Positions 32,779 to 42,578 are shown, numbered from the stretch's first letter. The stretch is DNA of 64,000 nucleotides from Burkholderiales bacterium (GCA_026399835.1 JAPLQE010000069.1:62001-126000); one strand, 5' to 3'. Numbers and translations: made by a program. Notes: generated by a model not told the origin, from the sequence alone.

Positions 32779-33233
32779 GGTCGTGCGGGAGGTGTCATGT
32801 CGATTATAGGCGGGGGCATCTGGGCCGCCCGCCAGTCCTCGGGGGTGCCGATCCGGATCGCGAAGCGGCGCTGCGCGATCCGGCGCAGCCGCAGCAGCGC
32901 CTTGTCGCGCGAGACCAGCCAGTCGACGCGCAGGGCCACCGCGAGGTCGATGAACATCCGGTCGTCCGGGTCGCTGCAGGGCAGGCGGCAGTCCGCGGCG
33001 GGCGCGTGCAGCACGACGGCGGCGCGCTGTCGCTCGCAGGCGGCGCCCTGCGCCGCGGCATCGAGCCCGAAGTGCGGACGCCTCACGACCGCGGCGAACT
33101 CGTCGAGCATCGGCGCGGTGGCGTGCAGCCGCACGAGGCCGGTGTCGACCGCGTGCCCGAGCGGCGCCAGGCGGGCGTCGTCGAACACGAGCCAGTCGAG
33201 CCACACGTTGGTGTCCAGGATCAGCGTCGTCAT
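32775..33233 (-). CDS. PIN-domain putative ribonuclease
   Basis: 152 aa from ATG 33233. Conserved PIN acids are in TTLILDTNVWLDWLV (first Asp), SDPDDRMFIDLAVAL (central acidic patch) and WLVSRDKALLRL (last Asp). It belongs to the family annotated as a putative toxin of PIN type. No antitoxin gene is next to it: yaaA is divergent, and the downstream gene is an aminotransferase that overlaps it by ATGA. It may be a housekeeping nuclease rather than a toxin. Confidence 0.85.
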   Translation of the reverse strand: MTTLILDTNVWLDWLVFDDARLAPLGHAVDTGLVRLHATAPMLDEFAAVVRRPHFGLDAAAQGAACERQRAAVVLHAPAADCRLPCSDPDDRMFIDLAVALRVDWLVSRDKALLRLRRIAQRRFAIRIGTPEDWRAAQMPPPIIDMTPPARP

Positions 33234-33251
33234 GGCCTTTGCGCCCGCCCC

Positions 33252-33257
33252 TATAAT
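33252..33257 (+). promoter_or_regulatory. yaaA -10 element
   Basis: Perfect TATAAT 42 bp before the yaaA start. No clear -35. Confidence 0.45.
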
Positions 33258-33298
33258 GCCGCCGCCCGTGTTCCGGGCATCCACCAGGACCCGCTCGC

Positions 33299-34087
33299 AT
33301 GCTGATCGTGCTGTCGCCCGCCAAGACGCTCGACTACGCGTCTCCGATCGTCGACGTCGCGCCGACGAAGCCCGAGTATTCGGCCGACGCGAAGCGCCTC
33401 GTCACGCGGCTGCGCGAGCTGTCGCCGGCCCAGGTCGCGTCGCTGATGGACCTGAGCGATCCGCTCGCCGCCCTGAACGTGGCGCGCTATGCCGCCTACC
33501 GCGTCGCGCCGAAGCCGGCCGACGTGCGCCCGGCGGTGCTCGCGTTCGACGGCGACGTCTACGACGGGCTCGGTGCGCGTGCGCTCGACGCCGATGCGCT
33601 CGCGTTCGCTCAGCGGCACCTGCGGATCCTGTCGGGCCTGTACGGCGTGCTGCGCCCGCTCGACGCGATGCAGCCCCACCGGCTGGAGATGGGTACGCGC
33701 CTGGAGAACGAGCGCGGACGCGACCTGTATGCCTTCTGGGGCGATCGCCCCGCCAGGACGCTGCGGCGTGCGCTGCGCGAGGCCGGCGGCGGCACGCTGG
33801 TCAACCTGGCGTCGGAGGAGTACTTCCGGGCGGTCGACGTCGCGGCGCTGCGCGCACCGGTCGTGCAGCCGGTCTTCCAGGACCGCCGTGGCGATGCCTG
33901 GAAGGTGATCTCGTTCAACGCGAAGCGCGCGCGCGGTGCGATGACCCGGTGGGCGATCGAGCGGCGCATCGATGCGCCGGAGGCACTGAAGGCCTTCGAC
34001 GCCGACGGCTGGGCGTTCGATGAGCGGGCCTCGGACCCGCGTACCTGGGTGTTCAGGCGCGACGCCGGCCGAGGCGACGCCGACTGA
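33299..34087 (+). CDS. yaaA: Peroxide stress protein YaaA
   Basis: 262 aa. The YaaA/UPF0246 signature LIVLSPAKTLDY opens the protein. LSGLYGVLRPLDAMQPHRLEMG and NLASEEYF follow, with the late FNAKRARGAMTRWAI. In E. coli YaaA limits intracellular free iron during hydrogen peroxide stress and is OxyR-controlled. No OxyR site could be identified here. Single gene with its own -10. Confidence 0.95.
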   Translation: MLIVLSPAKTLDYASPIVDVAPTKPEYSADAKRLVTRLRELSPAQVASLMDLSDPLAALNVARYAAYRVAPKPADVRPAVLAFDGDVYDGLGARALDADALAFAQRHLRILSGLYGVLRPLDAMQPHRLEMGTRLENERGRDLYAFWGDRPARTLRRALREAGGGTLVNLASEEYFRAVDVAALRAPVVQPVFQDRRGDAWKVISFNAKRARGAMTRWAIERRIDAPEALKAFDADGWAFDERASDPRTWVFRRDAGRGDAD

Positions 34088-34166
34088 CGGGGCCGCGCGC
34101 GGCGCGGCGCAGCCGTCCCGCTGGCCTCGGCCCGCACCAGGTCGTGGCCAGGGCCCGACCGGAGGC

Positions 34167-34622
34167 TTACTCGACCGTGGCTTCGACGCGGCGCGCCTCA
34201 CGGTCGTTGCCGTCGCCCTGGGCTTCCTGGGGCTTGCGAAGCGTGATGCGCGTATCGGCGACGCCGGCCGCGCCCAGCGCGTCACGGACGGCGAAGGCGC
34301 GCTGCTTGGCGAGCTCCGCGTTCTGCTCCGGATTGCCGGTCTTGTCGTGGTACCCCGAGATCGCGATGCGGGCCGCGGCGTTCGCCTTCAGTGCGTCGAC
34401 GACCGGCGCCAGTGCGGCAGCGCCATCGGCGGGCAGGGCGGTGACGCCGCTGTCGAAGTAGACCTTCGCGACGAGCGGGGTCGAGGCGGGCGCTGCGGTG
34501 GCCGGTGCCTCGCTGCCGGCGTTCAGGCCGACCACGCCGGCCAGCAGCGCGATCGTCACCGACAGGGCGACGGCGATGCCGAGGATCCAGCCGATGAGGG
34601 TGTTGTCGCTGTCGTCTTCCAT
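34167..34622 (-). CDS. Inner-membrane-anchored OmpA-domain protein
   Basis: 151 aa from ATG 34622. A short acidic cytoplasmic start (EDDSDN), one membrane helix (about 9-32) and a short linker lead to an OmpA-like domain in the periplasm: KVYFDSGVTALPADG, ISGYHDKTGNPEQN, then ELAKQRAFAVRDAL. This domain is visibly the closest thing in the window to the C-terminal domain of the pyrophosphatase at 2103-4574. Minus-strand TATAAT at 34670-34675 is its likely -10. It probably tethers the inner membrane to peptidoglycan. Confidence 0.88.
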   Translation of the reverse strand: MEDDSDNTLIGWILGIAVALSVTIALLAGVVGLNAGSEAPATAAPASTPLVAKVYFDSGVTALPADGAAALAPVVDALKANAAARIAISGYHDKTGNPEQNAELAKQRAFAVRDALGAAGVADTRITLRKPQEAQGDGNDREARRVEATVE

Positions 34623-34670
34623 GGTCGTCTTCCGCGAGCGGCCCGAAGGCTCAGGATGCAAAGCCCTCGA

Positions 34671-35708
34671 TTATAGACGCGCCGGCCCGACCACGACCGG
34701 TTCGGGCTCGAGCTCGACGCCGAAGCGCGCGCCGACCGAGTCGCGGATCCGGCGGGCGAGCGCGAGCAGCGCGGCGCCGCTCGCCTGTCCGTGGTTGACC
34801 AGCACCAGCGCATGGGCGGCGTGCACGCCGGCATCGCCCTCCCGGTGGCCCTTCCAGCCGCAGCGCTCGATCATCCAGGCCGCAGACAGCTTCACGCGCT
34901 CGCCGGCCGGCCAGGCGGGCAGCCCCGGCTCGCGTGAAGCCAGGGCCTGCGCCTGCGCCGGATCGACCAGCGGGTTCTTGAAGAAGCTGCCCGCATTGCC
35001 CAGCACCGCTGGATCGGGCAGCTTGCGCCGGCGGATGGCGCTGACCGCGTCCGCGACGTCGACCGGGCCCGGATCGCCGCGGCCGGCCCGCGCCAGCTCG
35101 TCCCGGATCTCGCCGTAGTCCAGCCGCAGCCGGGGGCGGCGGGACAGCCGGTAGCGCACTGCCGTCACCAGCCAGCGCCCGGCATCCGGGCCCTTGAAGA
35201 CGCTGTCGCGATAGCCGAAGGCGCAGTCGGCAGCGTCGAAGCGGCGCGCAGCGCCGGTGTGCAGCTCGAGCGCATCGAGCGAGTCGAAGGCCTCGCGCTG
35301 CTCGACGCCGTAAGCCCCGATGTTCTGGATCGGGGCGGCGCCCGTCGTGCCGGGGATGAGCGCGAGGTTCTCCAGCCCGAAGGCCCCCTGCGCGAGGCTC
35401 CAGCGCACCAGGCCGTCCCAGGGCTCGCCGGCGCCTGCTTCCACCAGCACCGACTCGCCGTCGTTCGCGACGATGCGCCGGCCGGGCAGGGCGACCTGCA
35501 ACACCGGCTGCTCGAGATCGCCGGTGATCAGCAGGTTGCTGCCCGCGCCCAGCACCAGCGGCTCGCCGCCGGCCTCGTCGCGCAGCGCGCGCAGCACGGA
35601 CGGCAGGGCATCGGGCGTGTCCACGCGCCACAGCACGCGGGCGCGGGCGTCGATGCCGAAGGTGTTCAGCGCGCGCAGCGGCGCGTCGGCGACGCGGACG
35701 GCCGCCAC
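34671..35708 (-). CDS. murB: UDP-N-acetylenolpyruvoylglucosamine reductase
   Basis: 345 aa from GTG 35708, two bases after the scpA stop. FAD enzyme that completes UDP-MurNAc for peptidoglycan. NTFGIDARA, the FAD-contact LVLGAGSNLLI, IPGTTGAAPIQNIGAYG, the proton-donor serine region GNAGSFFKNP and the final VELEPEPVVVG are present. The layout with the inserted Tyr-loop is type I. A GTG start close behind scpA suggests coupling. Confidence 0.96.
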   Translation of the reverse strand: MAAVRVADAPLRALNTFGIDARARVLWRVDTPDALPSVLRALRDEAGGEPLVLGAGSNLLITGDLEQPVLQVALPGRRIVANDGESVLVEAGAGEPWDGLVRWSLAQGAFGLENLALIPGTTGAAPIQNIGAYGVEQREAFDSLDALELHTGAARRFDAADCAFGYRDSVFKGPDAGRWLVTAVRYRLSRRPRLRLDYGEIRDELARAGRGDPGPVDVADAVSAIRRRKLPDPAVLGNAGSFFKNPLVDPAQAQALASREPGLPAWPAGERVKLSAAWMIERCGWKGHREGDAGVHAAHALVLVNHGQASGAALLALARRIRDSVGARFGVELEPEPVVVGPARL

Positions 35709-35710
35709 GG

Positions 35711-36598
35711 TCAGCTCGGCGAGTAGGCGAGCCGAACGTAGATCGGCGCGTAGGCGGCGGCCTGCGTGATCTCGATCAGCGATTCCTTGGCCAGCTCGAG
35801 CAGCGCGATGAAGGTGACCACCACCACCGGCACCCCGCGCGTCGGATCGAACATCTCCTCGAACTCGGCGAAGCGGCGGTCCTGCAGCGTGCGCAGCACG
35901 ATCGTCATGTGCTCGCGCACCGACAGCGCCTCGCGGCTGATCCGATGGTGCTGGACGAGCTTGGCGCGGCGCAGGATGTCCGCCCAGGCGCTGCGCAGGT
36001 CGACGACGTTCACCTCGGGCAGCTGCACGTCGATGGTCTGCTCGAGCAGCACCTGCGCACGCAGGAAGTCCCGTCCGACCTGCGGGATGCGGTCGATCTG
36101 CAGCGCGCCGAGCTTGATGCGCTCGTACTCGAGCAGGCGCCGCGCGAGCTCGGCGCGCGGATCCTCGACCTCCTCGCCGGTATCGGCGCGGCGCACCGGC
36201 AGCAGCATCCGCGACTTGATGTCGATGAGCAGCGCCGCCATCAGCAGGTAGTCGCCTGCGAGCTCTAGGTTGCTGCGGCGGATCTCCTCGATGTAGCCGA
36301 GGTACTGCCGGGTCACCTCGGCGAGCGGGATGTCGAGGATGTTGAAGTTCTGCTTGCGGATCAGGTAGAGCAGCAGGTCCAGCGGACCCTCGAAGCTCTC
36401 GAGGAACACCTCCAGCGCATCGGGCGGGATGTACAGGTCCTGCGGCAGGCGGTGCAGCGGCTCGCCGTGGATGCGGGCGAAGACCAGCTCGGCCTGGAGA
36501 GCCACGCCACCGGCGGCCACGGCGGCCACGGTGGCCGGGTCCGGCACGGCGCTCGGGACGGGCGTCGCATCCGCCGGCACGGCGGCGTCGGCGCTCAC
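35711..36598 (-). CDS. scpA: Segregation and condensation protein A
   Basis: 295 aa from GTG 36598. Kleisin that joins SMC and ScpB for chromosome segregation. The N-terminal 50 residues are Ala/Pro-rich and unconserved. The kleisin core then begins with LEVFLESFEGPLDLLLYLIRKQNFNILDIPL, with the C-terminal winged helix in VTFIALLELAKESLIEITQ. scpB is absent from the window. DUF3460 lies 4 bp upstream and murB follows directly. Confidence 0.95.
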   Translation of the reverse strand: MSADAAVPADATPVPSAVPDPATVAAVAAGGVALQAELVFARIHGEPLHRLPQDLYIPPDALEVFLESFEGPLDLLLYLIRKQNFNILDIPLAEVTRQYLGYIEEIRRSNLELAGDYLLMAALLIDIKSRMLLPVRRADTGEEVEDPRAELARRLLEYERIKLGALQIDRIPQVGRDFLRAQVLLEQTIDVQLPEVNVVDLRSAWADILRRAKLVQHHRISREALSVREHMTIVLRTLQDRRFAEFEEMFDPTRGVPVVVVTFIALLELAKESLIEITQAAAYAPIYVRLAYSPS

Positions 36599-36602
36599 GC
36601 GA

Positions 36603-36794
36603 TCAGGACTCGGTCTGGTACGGGTACGGTTTCTGCGGGACCTTCGCGTCCCGCCAGCGGCGGGTCTGCTCGAGGTCGACCGGCTCCTTGTCCCACCAGA
36701 TCGCGCGCCCCTTCTGCTGCTCGGCGTCGAGGTGCGGGCGCTCCTGCTTGAGCTGCTTGATGAACTGCGTGATGTCGGATTCGTACGCGGCCAT
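36603..36794 (-). CDS. DUF3460 family small protein
   Basis: 63 aa, full length for the family. Reads YESDITQFIKQLKQERPHLDAEQQKGRAIWWDK, then the Pro-rich VPQKPYPYQT end. DUF3460 is a short Betaproteobacteria-specific protein of unknown function that regularly precedes scpA, as it does here with 4 bp between the genes. Confidence 0.88.
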   Translation of the reverse strand: MAAYESDITQFIKQLKQERPHLDAEQQKGRAIWWDKEPVDLEQTRRWRDAKVPQKPYPYQTES

Positions 36795-36858
36795 GGCGGC
36801 GGTCCAGCAAGGGGTAAACGCGGTATTTTACGACAACCCGCCCAACTGGAGACCGACG

Positions 36859-37365
36859 ATGCACGAGCCGACCCGCCGGACGGTGCTGGCCGCGATCGCG
36901 CTGGCGAGCGCCGCGGCCATCGCCGGCTGCGACTACGTGGCGCAGAAGAGGCTCATCGCCGGCCAGCATTCCGAGCACGACGTGCGGGCGCTGATGGGCG
37001 TGCCCACGATGGTGTGGGACCGCGCCGACGGCGCGAAGGAGTGGGACTACGTGCGGGCGCCGCAGGGCACCGAGACGATCCGCGTGACGATCGGGGCCGA
37101 CGGCCGCTTCCAGGGCATGGAGAACATCCTGACGCAGGCCCAGTTCGCCAAGGCCCGTCCGGGCATGAGCGGCGAGGCGCTGACGCGGCTGCTGTCCAGG
37201 CCCACGCAGGTCGAGCAGTACCCGCTCAAGCCCGAGGTGGTCTGGAGCTGGCGCTGGCAGGACGGCAACTCGAAGCGGCGCTTCAATGCCCATTTCGACC
37301 CGGCCACCGGACGGGCGGCGCGGTTCACCTTCACCGAGGATCCGCAGGAGCAGCCGGGGGCCTGA
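36859..37365 (+). CDS. BamE/SmpA-OmlA-like outer-membrane lipoprotein
   Basis: 168 aa from ATG 36859. Signal peptide RRTVLAAIALASAAAIAGC gives a lipidated Cys24. Two BamE-like repeats are visible: HSEHDVRALMGVPTMVWDRADG with WDYVRAPQGTETIRVTI, then ARPGMSGEALTRLLSRPTQV with WSWRWQDGNSKRRFNAHFD. BamE itself is shorter, so this is a related two-repeat lipoprotein. Its last 35 bp overlap the tail of the convergent SulP gene. Confidence 0.82.
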   Translation: MHEPTRRTVLAAIALASAAAIAGCDYVAQKRLIAGQHSEHDVRALMGVPTMVWDRADGAKEWDYVRAPQGTETIRVTIGADGRFQGMENILTQAQFAKARPGMSGEALTRLLSRPTQVEQYPLKPEVVWSWRWQDGNSKRRFNAHFDPATGRAARFTFTEDPQEQPGA

Positions 37366-39061
37366 GCGCCGCCTCGTCCGCCGCCTCGTCCGCCGGAACC
37401 CGGTGGCGCTCGCGCAGGGCCGCCAGCGCCTCGTCCAACCCGTCGAACACGTTGTGCGGCCCGATCCGCTCGAGCATGCCCGAGCGTTCGAGCAGCGACA
37501 GCGGCTGCTCGGTCGGCTCGGCGAGCACCAGCGTGCCGCCGCGCCTGTGCAGCTGCTCGAACATCGTCTCGAGCGCATCGAGCCCGGTGGTGTCGATGTT
37601 GATCACGTGGCCGAGCTCCAGCACCAGCACGTCCGGCTGGTGGCGCTTGGGGTCCACGAGCGCCTCCAGCGTGCCGACCGATCCGAAGAACAGCGAGCCG
37701 AAGAGCCGCCATGCCTCGACGCGCGTGCCGTCGCCGAGGGTCGCGAGGTCGGCCGGCAGCCGCACCGGATCGAGCCGCGTCAGGCTGGAGATCCGCCAGA
37801 TGAAGAACAGCGTCGCCAGCACCAGGCCGACCTCGACGGCGACGGTGATGTCGAAGGTCACGGTCAGCGCGAAGGTCGCGAGCATGATCGTGCGGTACGG
37901 CATCGAGAACCGGCGCAGCCGCGCGAACGCCGACCAATCGCCCATGTTCCAGGCGACGAAGAGCAGGATGGCCGCGAGCGTGGCCATGGGGATGTCGCGC
38001 GCCAGCGGCGCCAGCACCAGCACGATGGCCAGCAGCGTGGCCGAATGGACGATGCCGGCGACGGGCGTGCGCGCCCCGGTGCGGATGTTGGTGACCGTGC
38101 GGGCGATCGTGCCGGTGGCGGCGATGCCGCCGAAGAGCGGCGACACCACGTTGGCCACGCCCTGCGCCATCAGCTCCTGGTTCGGGTCGTGACGGTCGTC
38201 GGTCATCCCGTCGGCCACGCGCGCGCAGAGCAGCGACTCGATGGCGCCGAGCAGCGCGATCGAGATGGTCGGGCCGACCAGGTTCTGCGCGCTCGCCCAG
38301 TCGAAGGACGGCAGCGCGAACGGCGGCAGGCCCTGCGGGATCCCGCCGAAGCGGGTGCCGATGGTGTCGACCTGCAGTCCGAAGACCGCGACCGAGACGA
38401 TGCCGAGGGCCAGCACCGCGATCGTGCCCGGCACGCGGGCCAGGGCACGTCGCCATCGCGCATGGTTGGGCCGGTACGACTTCGGCCAGAGGACGATCGT
38501 CACGAGCGAGACCACGCCGAGCCACTGTGCTGCCCAGTTGACCGTGGACAGATGTCCCCAGAGGGTGCCGAGCTGGGAGAAAAAGTTGGCGGGCATCTTC
38601 GGGATCGACAGCCCGAGGAAGTCCTTGATCTGCTGCATCGCGATGATCACCGCGATGCCGTTGGTGAAGCCGGTGACGATCGACACCGGGATGTAGCGGA
38701 TCAGCTGGCCGAGCCGCAGCGCGCCCATCGCGAACATCAGCACGCCGGCCATCATCGTCGCGATCAGCAGGTTGGCCACACCGTAGCGCTCGACGATCGC
38801 GTAGAGCAGCGCGACGAACGCGCCCGCCGGCCCGCCGATCTGCACCCGCGAGCCGCCCAGGGCCGAGATCATGAAGCCGGCGATGATCGCGGTGAAGATG
38901 CCGGCCTCGGGCTTGACACCGCTGGCGATGCCGAAGGCCATCGCCAGCGGCAGCGCGACCACCCCGACGGTGATGCCCGCCGACAGGTCGGCGGTGAAGT
39001 CCTCGCGCCGGTAGCCCTGCAGCGCGTCGACGAGGCGGGGGCGGAAGACCGGCAGCTTCAT
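37331..39061 (-). CDS. SulP-family anion transporter with STAS domain
   Basis: 576 aa from ATG 39061. About twelve to fourteen membrane segments, with the family features AGITVGVVALPLAMAFGIASG, GGSRVQIGGPAGAFVALLY and the later FGGIAATGTIARTVTNIRTGA. A C-terminal STAS domain (about 435-545) carries INIDTTGLDALETM. SulP proteins import sulfate, bicarbonate or dicarboxylates; the sequence does not decide which. No carbonic anhydrase or sulfate-assimilation gene is adjacent. Convergent overlap with the lipoprotein gene. Confidence 0.92.
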   Translation of the reverse strand: MKLPVFRPRLVDALQGYRREDFTADLSAGITVGVVALPLAMAFGIASGVKPEAGIFTAIIAGFMISALGGSRVQIGGPAGAFVALLYAIVERYGVANLLIATMMAGVLMFAMGALRLGQLIRYIPVSIVTGFTNGIAVIIAMQQIKDFLGLSIPKMPANFFSQLGTLWGHLSTVNWAAQWLGVVSLVTIVLWPKSYRPNHARWRRALARVPGTIAVLALGIVSVAVFGLQVDTIGTRFGGIPQGLPPFALPSFDWASAQNLVGPTISIALLGAIESLLCARVADGMTDDRHDPNQELMAQGVANVVSPLFGGIAATGTIARTVTNIRTGARTPVAGIVHSATLLAIVLVLAPLARDIPMATLAAILLFVAWNMGDWSAFARLRRFSMPYRTIMLATFALTVTFDITVAVEVGLVLATLFFIWRISSLTRLDPVRLPADLATLGDGTRVEAWRLFGSLFFGSVGTLEALVDPKRHQPDVLVLELGHVINIDTTGLDALETMFEQLHRRGGTLVLAEPTEQPLSLLERSGMLERIGPHNVFDGLDEALAALRERHRVPADEAADEAALRPPAAPADPR

Positions 39062-39156
39062 GGGCTCGGGCGTCAGGCGCGCGGGGCGTTCGACCTCGGC
39101 GGCCAGCCGCTCGCTCTGGCCGTGGCCGCGCTGACGACGACGCGGCCGGACATCGC

Positions 39157-41262
39157 TCAGCGTACCTTCATGCCGGGTTGCGCCCCGTCCTGCGGGTCGA
39201 GCAGGAAGACGCCGCCGCCGTCGTCCGGGAACGAGGCCGCGAGCACCATGCCCTCGGACAGGCCGAACTTCATCTTGCGCGGCGCGAGGTTGGCCACCAT
39301 GACAGTGAGCCGGCCGGTTAGCTGCTCGGGCGCGTGCCACGTGCGGATGCCCGAGAACACCGTCCGCATGCGGCCCTCGCCGGCGTCGAGCGTGAGCCGC
39401 AGCAGCTTGTCGGAGCCGTCGACGGTCTCGGCCGCCACGATCCGCGCGATCCGCAGGTCGACCTTGGCGAACTCGTCGATCGAGATCGTGCCCTCGGCGG
39501 CCGGCGGGGCGGCCGCGGCCGCAGCGGACTTGCCGCCGCTGCCCTTCGAGGCCGTCGGCGCGGCCGTCGCAGCCGGTGCCGCGGCGGCCGGCGAATCGAA
39601 CAGCGCATCGAGCTGCTTCGGGTCCACCCGCGTCATCAGGTGCTGGTAGGCCTCCAGGCGGTGGCCCTCGGGCAGCGGCTCGGCGAGCGCGGCCCAGTCG
39701 AGCGACGGCAGGTTCATGAAGGCCTGCACGCGTCCGGCCATCGCCGGCAGGACCGGCGCGAGCAGCAGCACCAGGTCGCGGAAGGCGCGCAGCGCCGTCG
39801 AGCAGCAGCGGTGCAGCTCGGCCGCGCGTGCCGGGTCCTTCGCCAGATCCCACGGCTTCTCGGCGTCGACGAACTGGTTCACCGCATCGGCGAACTGCAT
39901 GATCTCGCGCAGCGCCTTGCCGAACTCTCGCTGCTCGTACAGCGCGGCCACCGCCTCGGGGCCGGCCCACGGTCGGGCGAAGCCCTCGTGCGCGCCGTGA
40001 TCGATCGCGGCGAGGCGCCCGTCGAAGCGCTTGGCGAGGAAGCCCGCGCAGCGACTCGCGATGTTGACCAGCTTGCCGACCAGGTCCGAGTTCACCCGCG
40101 CGACGAAGTCCTCGGGGTTGAAGTCGATGTCCTCGACGCGGGCGTTGAGCTTGGCGGCGAGGTAGTACCGCAGCCACTCCGGATTCATGCCCAGTTCGAG
40201 GTAGCGCAGCGGCGACAGCCCGGTGCCGCGCGACTTGCTCATCTTCTCGCCGGACACGGTGATGAAGCCGTGCACGTTCACGCGGTCCGGGACCTTGTAG
40301 CCGGCGAACTTCAGCATCGCCGGCCAGAACAGCGTGTGGAAGTAGATGATGTCCTTGCCGATGAAGTGCACCTGCTCGACATCGGCGTCGGGTGCGACGA
40401 AGGACGCGAAGTCCAGGCCGCGCTTGGCGCAGTTCGCCTTGAGCGAGGCGAGGTAGCCGACCGGAGCATCGAGCCACACGTAGAAGTACTTGCCGGGCGC
40501 GTCCGGGATCGGGATGCCGAAGTAGGGCGCGTCGCGCGAGATGTCCCAGTCGGCCAGGCCGCCGGTCTTCGTGCCGTCGTCTGCGGTCGTGCCCTCGAGC
40601 CACTCGCGGGCCTTGTTCGCCACCTCGGGCTGCAGCCGACCGTCGAGCGCCCAGCCCTTGAGGAACTCGACGCAGCGCGGGTCGGACAGCGAGAAGAAGT
40701 AGTGCTCGGACTGCTTCATCACCGGGGTCGCGCCGGTGATCGTCGAGTACGGGTTCTTCAGTTCGGTGGGCGCGTAGACCGCGCCGCAGACCTCGCAGGA
40801 GTCGCCGTACTGGTCCTTCGCCCCGCAGTTCGGGCACTCGCCCTTGATGTAGCGGTCGGGCAGGAACATGCCCTTGACCGGGTCGTAGAACTGCTCGATG
40901 GTCCGCGTCGAGATCAGCCCCGCGGCGCGCAGCTTGCGGTAGATGTCCTGCGAGAGCTCGACGTTCTCGGGCGAGTCGGTCGAGTGCCAGTGGTCGAAGG
41001 AGACGTGGAAGCCGTCGAGGTACTGCGGGCGCTCGGCGGCGATCCGTGCGACCAGCTGCTGCGGCGTGATCCTCTCGGACTCGGCCTTGAGCATGATCGG
41101 CGCGCCGTGCGCGTCGTCGGCGCAGACGAAGTGCACCTCGTTGCCCTGCATCCGCTGGAACCGCACCCAGATGTCGGCCTGGATGTACTCCATGATGTGG
41201 CCGATGTGGAACGAGCCATTGGCGTAGGGCAGGGCGGTCGTGACGAAGAGGCGCCGGGGCAT
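39157..41262 (-). CDS. metG: Methionyl-tRNA synthetase
   Basis: 701 aa. Class I synthetase with HIGH at residues 19-22 and KMSKS near 338. A one-knuckle-pair zinc region, [18 protein letters not shown], lies near 147-164. The C-terminal about 110 residues form a tRNA-binding OB domain ([30 protein letters not shown]) linked by an Ala-rich spacer. Divergent from apbC, as in many Proteobacteria. Confidence 0.97.
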   Translation of the reverse strand: MPRRLFVTTALPYANGSFHIGHIMEYIQADIWVRFQRMQGNEVHFVCADDAHGAPIMLKAESERITPQQLVARIAAERPQYLDGFHVSFDHWHSTDSPENVELSQDIYRKLRAAGLISTRTIEQFYDPVKGMFLPDRYIKGECPNCGAKDQYGDSCEVCGAVYAPTELKNPYSTITGATPVMKQSEHYFFSLSDPRCVEFLKGWALDGRLQPEVANKAREWLEGTTADDGTKTGGLADWDISRDAPYFGIPIPDAPGKYFYVWLDAPVGYLASLKANCAKRGLDFASFVAPDADVEQVHFIGKDIIYFHTLFWPAMLKFAGYKVPDRVNVHGFITVSGEKMSKSRGTGLSPLRYLELGMNPEWLRYYLAAKLNARVEDIDFNPEDFVARVNSDLVGKLVNIASRCAGFLAKRFDGRLAAIDHGAHEGFARPWAGPEAVAALYEQREFGKALREIMQFADAVNQFVDAEKPWDLAKDPARAAELHRCCSTALRAFRDLVLLLAPVLPAMAGRVQAFMNLPSLDWAALAEPLPEGHRLEAYQHLMTRVDPKQLDALFDSPAAAAPAATAAPTASKGSGGKSAAAAAAPPAAEGTISIDEFAKVDLRIARIVAAETVDGSDKLLRLTLDAGEGRMRTVFSGIRTWHAPEQLTGRLTVMVANLAPRKMKFGLSEGMVLAASFPDDGGGVFLLDPQDGAQPGMKVR

Positions 41263-41459
41263 GGAGAGGTCTCGCGGAGCCGGGCGTCGCCGGCGAAAAC
41301 CCCGAGTTTAGCGCGGCAGCGCGTCGTGTCCGCGGCCCGCCGAGCTGGGCCGCACGGGGCGGCCGCGCCGCCCGGCGGGGCATTGCATTTCGGATAGACT
41401 CCGTCCCCGGTCCGTGGCGGCTGCCGCGACCGTCCCCCCGCAGCGATCCTGGAGTGGTC

Positions 41460-42548
41460 ATGGCCGTCACGGTCGAGCAAGTGAGCGCGGCGCTGGCCGG
41501 CGTCGTTGATCCGAACACCGGGCGCGACCTCGTCGCGTCGAAATCGGCGCGCAACCTGCGCGTCGACGGCGGCCACGTCAGCGTCGACATCGAGCTCGGC
41601 TACCCGGCCCGCAGCCAGATCGATCCGATCCGCCGCGCGGCGGTCGACGTGATCCGCGCGCTGCCCGGCGTCGAGAACGTCAGCGCCAACGTCTTCCAGA
41701 AGATCGTCGCCCACACGGCGCAGCGCGGCGTGAAGCTGCTGCCCGGCGTGAAGAACATCATCGCGGTCGCCTCGGGCAAGGGTGGGGTCGGCAAGAGCAC
41801 CACCGCCGTCAATCTGGCGCTGGCGCTGGCCGCCGAGGGAGCGCAGGTCGGCATGCTCGACGCCGACATCTACGGGCCTTCGCAGCCTCAGATGCTCGGC
41901 ATCTCGGGCAAGCCCGAGAGCGTCGACGGCAAGACGCTCGAGCCGATGGAAGGCCATGGCATCCAGGCGAGCTCGATCGGCTTCCTGATCGACACCGACA
42001 CGCCGATGGTCTGGCGCGGCCCGATGGTCACGCAGGCGCTGGAGCAGCTGCTGCGCGAGACGAACTGGCGAGACCTCGACTACCTGATCGTCGACATGCC
42101 GCCCGGCACCGGCGACATCCACCTGACGCTGTCGCAGAAGATCCCGGTCACGGGCGCCGTGATCGTCACCACGCCGCAGGACATCGCGCTGCTCGACGCC
42201 CGCAAGGGTCTCAAGATGTTCGAGAAGGTGGGTATCCCGATCCTGGGCATCGTCGAGAACATGGCGATCCACGTCTGCACGAACTGCGGCCACGCCGAGC
42301 ACATCTTCGGCGCCGGCGGCGGCGAGCGCATGGCCCGTGACTACGACGTCGAGTACCTCGGAGGCCTGCCGCTGGACATCCGGATCCGCGAGCAGACCGA
42401 CTCGGGCAACCCGACGGTCGTCGCCGAGCCGGACGGCGAGATCGCGCAGGCGTACAAGACGATCGCGCGCCGCGTCGCCGTGAAGATCGCCGAGCGCGCG
42501 AAGGACATGTCGCTCAAGATGCCGGCGATCGTGGTGCAGAACACCTGA
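41460..42548 (+). CDS. apbC: Mrp/ApbC iron-sulfur carrier ATPase
   Basis: 362 aa from ATG 41460, which has GGAG five bases upstream. An N-terminal MIP18-like domain (1-~85) precedes the deviant Walker A ASGKGGVGKST (residues 105-114), LDADIYGPSQPQ, and DMPPGTGDIHLTL. The Fe-S ligand pair CTNCGH lies near 280. It assembles and delivers [4Fe-4S] clusters to apoproteins. Its position before the Mo/W block may be incidental, since metG-apbC adjacency is common. Confidence 0.95.
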   Translation: MAVTVEQVSAALAGVVDPNTGRDLVASKSARNLRVDGGHVSVDIELGYPARSQIDPIRRAAVDVIRALPGVENVSANVFQKIVAHTAQRGVKLLPGVKNIIAVASGKGGVGKSTTAVNLALALAAEGAQVGMLDADIYGPSQPQMLGISGKPESVDGKTLEPMEGHGIQASSIGFLIDTDTPMVWRGPMVTQALEQLLRETNWRDLDYLIVDMPPGTGDIHLTLSQKIPVTGAVIVTTPQDIALLDARKGLKMFEKVGIPILGIVENMAIHVCTNCGHAEHIFGAGGGERMARDYDVEYLGGLPLDIRIREQTDSGNPTVVAEPDGEIAQAYKTIARRVAVKIAERAKDMSLKMPAIVVQNT

Positions 42549-42578
42549 GCACGCTGCCGATCGGCCCGGGCTGCGGTC

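Noticed and set aside
37331-41590. A 1419-codon minus-strand frame that would join SulP to a long N-terminal extension
   Set aside because: The extra part is an out-of-frame reading of metG. SulP starts properly at 39061.
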